From positions 310,001 to 374,000 of the forward strand of contig CBDBPN010000004.1 of the NCBI GenBank assembly GCA_965208745.1: a DNA stretch of 64,000 nt. The letters are read 5' to 3'. This DNA is from VXNE01 sp965208745 (GTDB lineage: Bacteria > Pseudomonadota > Gammaproteobacteria > Pseudomonadales > Azotimanducaceae). Position numbers and translations under genes: made by a program. This document shows positions 62,522 to 64,000 of the stretch, in pieces (positions within the stretch are counted from its first letter, which is position 1; every line of letters starts with the position of its first letter). Below the pieces are notes generated by a model. It ran no database searches, was not told the origin of the DNA, and saw only the letters and a program-made list of their open reading frames with translations.

Positions 62522-63481
62522 ATGGAATTCCGGGACTACTACAGCGTACTCGGCGTGGAGCGCGGGGCGAGCCGGGAGGACATCAAGCGCGCCTACCGCC
62601 GCCTCGCCCGCAAGTACCATCCGGATGTCAGCAAGGAATCCGACGCCGACGCCCGCTTCAAGGAGGTGGGCGAAGCGTACGAGGTCCTGAAGGACCCCGA
62701 GAAACGGGCTGCGTACGACCAGCTCGGCAGCAACTGGCGGGCCGGCCAGGAGTTCCGACCGCCGCCCGGCTGGGAGCGGCAGTTCCGCTTCGAGACGGGC
62801 ATGGACGGCGCCGGCGGGTTCAGCGACTTCTTCCAGGCGATCTTCGGGGACGGCGGCATGTTCGGCAACGCCGCCGGCCCGGGCGGACCGTCAGGTGCGG
62901 GCCCCTTCGCCGACACCCTGCGCGGCCACCGCGGCTTCGGCGGCGACGCCCGGGGAAGGGACGCGCGCGCCGTGCTGCACGTGACGCTGGAGCAACTCGC
63001 TTCGCGGGGACCCGTGGAAGTCGCCCTGAACCAGGCGGGCGGATCCGGCGCCAAGCGGCTCAAGGTCAAGGTGCCGCCCGGGCTCACCGACGGGCAGAGC
63101 TTCCGCCTGCGCGGCCAGGGGGACGCAGGCGCGGGCAGCGGCGTTTCCGGGGACCTCTATCTCGAGCTGCGCCTGCTGCCGCATCCCGAGTTCACCGTGG
63201 ACGGTCTCGACATCCGGTCCGAAGTTGCGGTTGCGCCGTGGGAGGCCGTCCTCGGCACCAGCGTCTCCGTGCCGACGCTGACGGGCCGCGTGAAGCTCAA
63301 GATCCCACCCGGCACGACCGGCGGCAAGCGCCTGCGGCTCGCGGGCCGCGGCCTGCCCGGGTCACCGGCAGGGAATCACCTGGTCACGGTGCGGGTCGAC
63401 GTGCCGGCGCACGTGACGCCGCGGGAAAGAGCCCTCTACGAGTCGCTCGCGGAAGCTTCCGACTTCAATCCCAGGGGGTAA
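62522..63481 (+). CDS. J-domain co-chaperone, CbpA/DnaJ-like
   Basis: 319 residues. J domain with HPD at residues 33-35 (MEFRDYYSVLGVERGASRED; KYHPDVS), a Gly/Phe-rich linker (GGFSDFFQAIFGDGGMFG), then DnaJ C-terminal substrate domains (VTLEQLASRGPVEVAL; VKVPPGLTDGQSFRLRGQG). There is no Cys-rich zinc-finger domain, so it is CbpA-type rather than DnaJ. It starts 12 nt after clpB and is probably co-transcribed as a heat-shock unit. Confidence 0.92.
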   Translation: MEFRDYYSVLGVERGASREDIKRAYRRLARKYHPDVSKESDADARFKEVGEAYEVLKDPEKRAAYDQLGSNWRAGQEFRPPPGWERQFRFETGMDGAGGFSDFFQAIFGDGGMFGNAAGPGGPSGAGPFADTLRGHRGFGGDARGRDARAVLHVTLEQLASRGPVEVALNQAGGSGAKRLKVKVPPGLTDGQSFRLRGQGDAGAGSGVSGDLYLELRLLPHPEFTVDGLDIRSEVAVAPWEAVLGTSVSVPTLTGRVKLKIPPGTTGGKRLRLAGRGLPGSPAGNHLVTVRVDVPAHVTPRERALYESLAEASDFNPRG

Positions 63482-63491
63482 CGGCGCGTAC

Positions 63492-63830
63492 TCAGGCGCG
63501 GTCCACGGCCTCGGCGCACTTGATGCAGAGGGTCACGGAGGGCAGCACGTTCAGCCGCGCCTCGCCGATCTCGTCCCCGCAACGCATGCAGTACTCGTAG
63601 TCGCCAGTGTCGATGCGCCGGAGCGCGATCTCGGTGGAACGCAGTTCCGCGCTCAGTTCGCCGTCGAGCGCCACCAGCACGCCCTGGTTCTCGAGTTCCA
63701 CCGCCTGTTCGGCGAAATCCGCCGACAGCGGCTCGGACCGGTGCTGCGTATGGCTCGCGACGCGGGCCATCCGCTCCGCCAACTCCGCTCGCCGCGCCAC
63801 GAGGTCGCGACGGCGCTGCTCAAGGTCCAT
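63492..63830 (-). CDS. TraR/DksA-type zinc-finger protein
   Basis: 112 residues. Coiled-coil N-terminal part (MDLEQRRRDLVARRAELAER) and a C4 zinc finger with Cys at 81, 84, 102 and 105 (YCMRCGDEIG; LCIKCAE). It is shorter than DksA but longer than TraR. Such proteins reach into the secondary channel of RNA polymerase and alter promoter opening. The acidic tip pair typical of DksA is not obvious. It is convergent with the CbpA-like gene. Confidence 0.85.
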   Translation of the reverse strand: MDLEQRRRDLVARRAELAERMARVASHTQHRSEPLSADFAEQAVELENQGVLVALDGELSAELRSTEIALRRIDTGDYEYCMRCGDEIGEARLNVLPSVTLCIKCAEAVDRA

Positions 63831-63902
63831 GCGGCAACCCTAAACCAACGGGTTAGCCGTGACAAACGGATTCGACCGAAAGTGGCTTCCCGGGCAAGCC
63901 CG

Positions 63903-64000
63903 TCAGCGTATCGCGATGAACGTCCGCGTATTGCCGCGCTGTACGTAGAGGGCGAGCGCGCCGTCCTGCTGGCTGACGATGTCGAAGAACTCCCGCGTGT
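63903..64000 (-). CDS. C-terminal end of a probable Do-type (DegP/DegQ) serine protease
   Basis: Only the last 31 codons are in the window. They read FFDIVSQQDGALALYVQRGN then TRTFIAIR and stop. The pattern (Val/Leu strand, VQRGN, hydrophobic end) matches the last strand of the second PDZ domain of Do-family periplasmic proteases, but the stretch is short. The protease domain lies outside the window. Confidence 0.5.
   Translation of the reverse strand, partial: TREFFDIVSQQDGALALYVQRGNTRTFIAIR

Overview
The window is high-GC DNA from a proteobacterium, most likely an uncultured gammaproteobacterium (inference). The support is a ClpB/CbpA/DksA-like chaperone and transcription block, a THX-type ribosomal protein gene, several acyl-CoA enzymes, and type I-G cas genes of the kind known from Geobacter and Thioalkalivibrio. 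Genes are tightly packed, with many 4-nt start/stop overlaps (ATGA, GTGA, TTGA). I found no rRNA or tRNA gene and no complete insertion sequence.

Layout. (1) 1-4.8 kb: amino-sugar and cell-envelope genes (SIS isomerase fragment, GH20 hexosaminidase, NahK-like kinase, TonB-like lipoprotein, beta-propeller lipoprotein). (2) 4.8-6.9 kb: a two-domain beta-oxidation enzyme. (3) 7.1-9.3 kb: a decaying restriction-modification island with intact vsr, a frameshifted C5-cytosine methyltransferase and a twice-frameshifted Eco29kI-like GIY-YIG nuclease. (4) 9.3-26.3 kb: housekeeping and metabolic genes (amidase, D-aminoacylase-like hydrolase, glycosyltransferases, nitroreductase, CDP-alcohol transferase, THX, degenerate MBL protein, NadE, two acyl-CoA dehydrogenases, DUF1295 protein, acyltransferase). 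(5) 26.5-52.8 kb: a large CRISPR-Cas island. (6) 52.8-64 kb: single-chain acyl-CoA carboxylase, a PIN/Phd toxin-antitoxin pair, a secreted Fn3-sugar-dehydrogenase protein, DUF2628, ClpB, CbpA-like protein, a DksA-like factor and the end of a probable Do-type protease.

The CRISPR-Cas island holds two complete type I-G (formerly I-U) interference modules in tandem on the + strand. Module 1 is small gene-cas3-csx17(cas8g)-csb1-csb2. Module 2 is cas3-small cas8-csb1-csb2. They share one array of about 70 repeats (43.9-49.0 kb) and one adaptation operon, a cas4-cas1 fusion followed by cas2 on the - strand. The array is read from the - strand: there the repeats end in ATTGAAGC, the degenerate repeat lies at the low-coordinate end, and the leader abuts cas2.

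Two things stand out. The Csb2 of module 2 carries an in-frame phosphoribosyltransferase domain of about 260 residues between its Cas5-like and Cas6-like halves. A degenerate repeat-spacer-repeat unit sits directly in front of cas3 of module 2 and keeps exactly the parts needed to make one crRNA-like guide, which resembles a cas-regulating RNA. Two array spacers also encode the same peptide with only synonymous differences, which suggests repeated sampling of one gene in two related phages.
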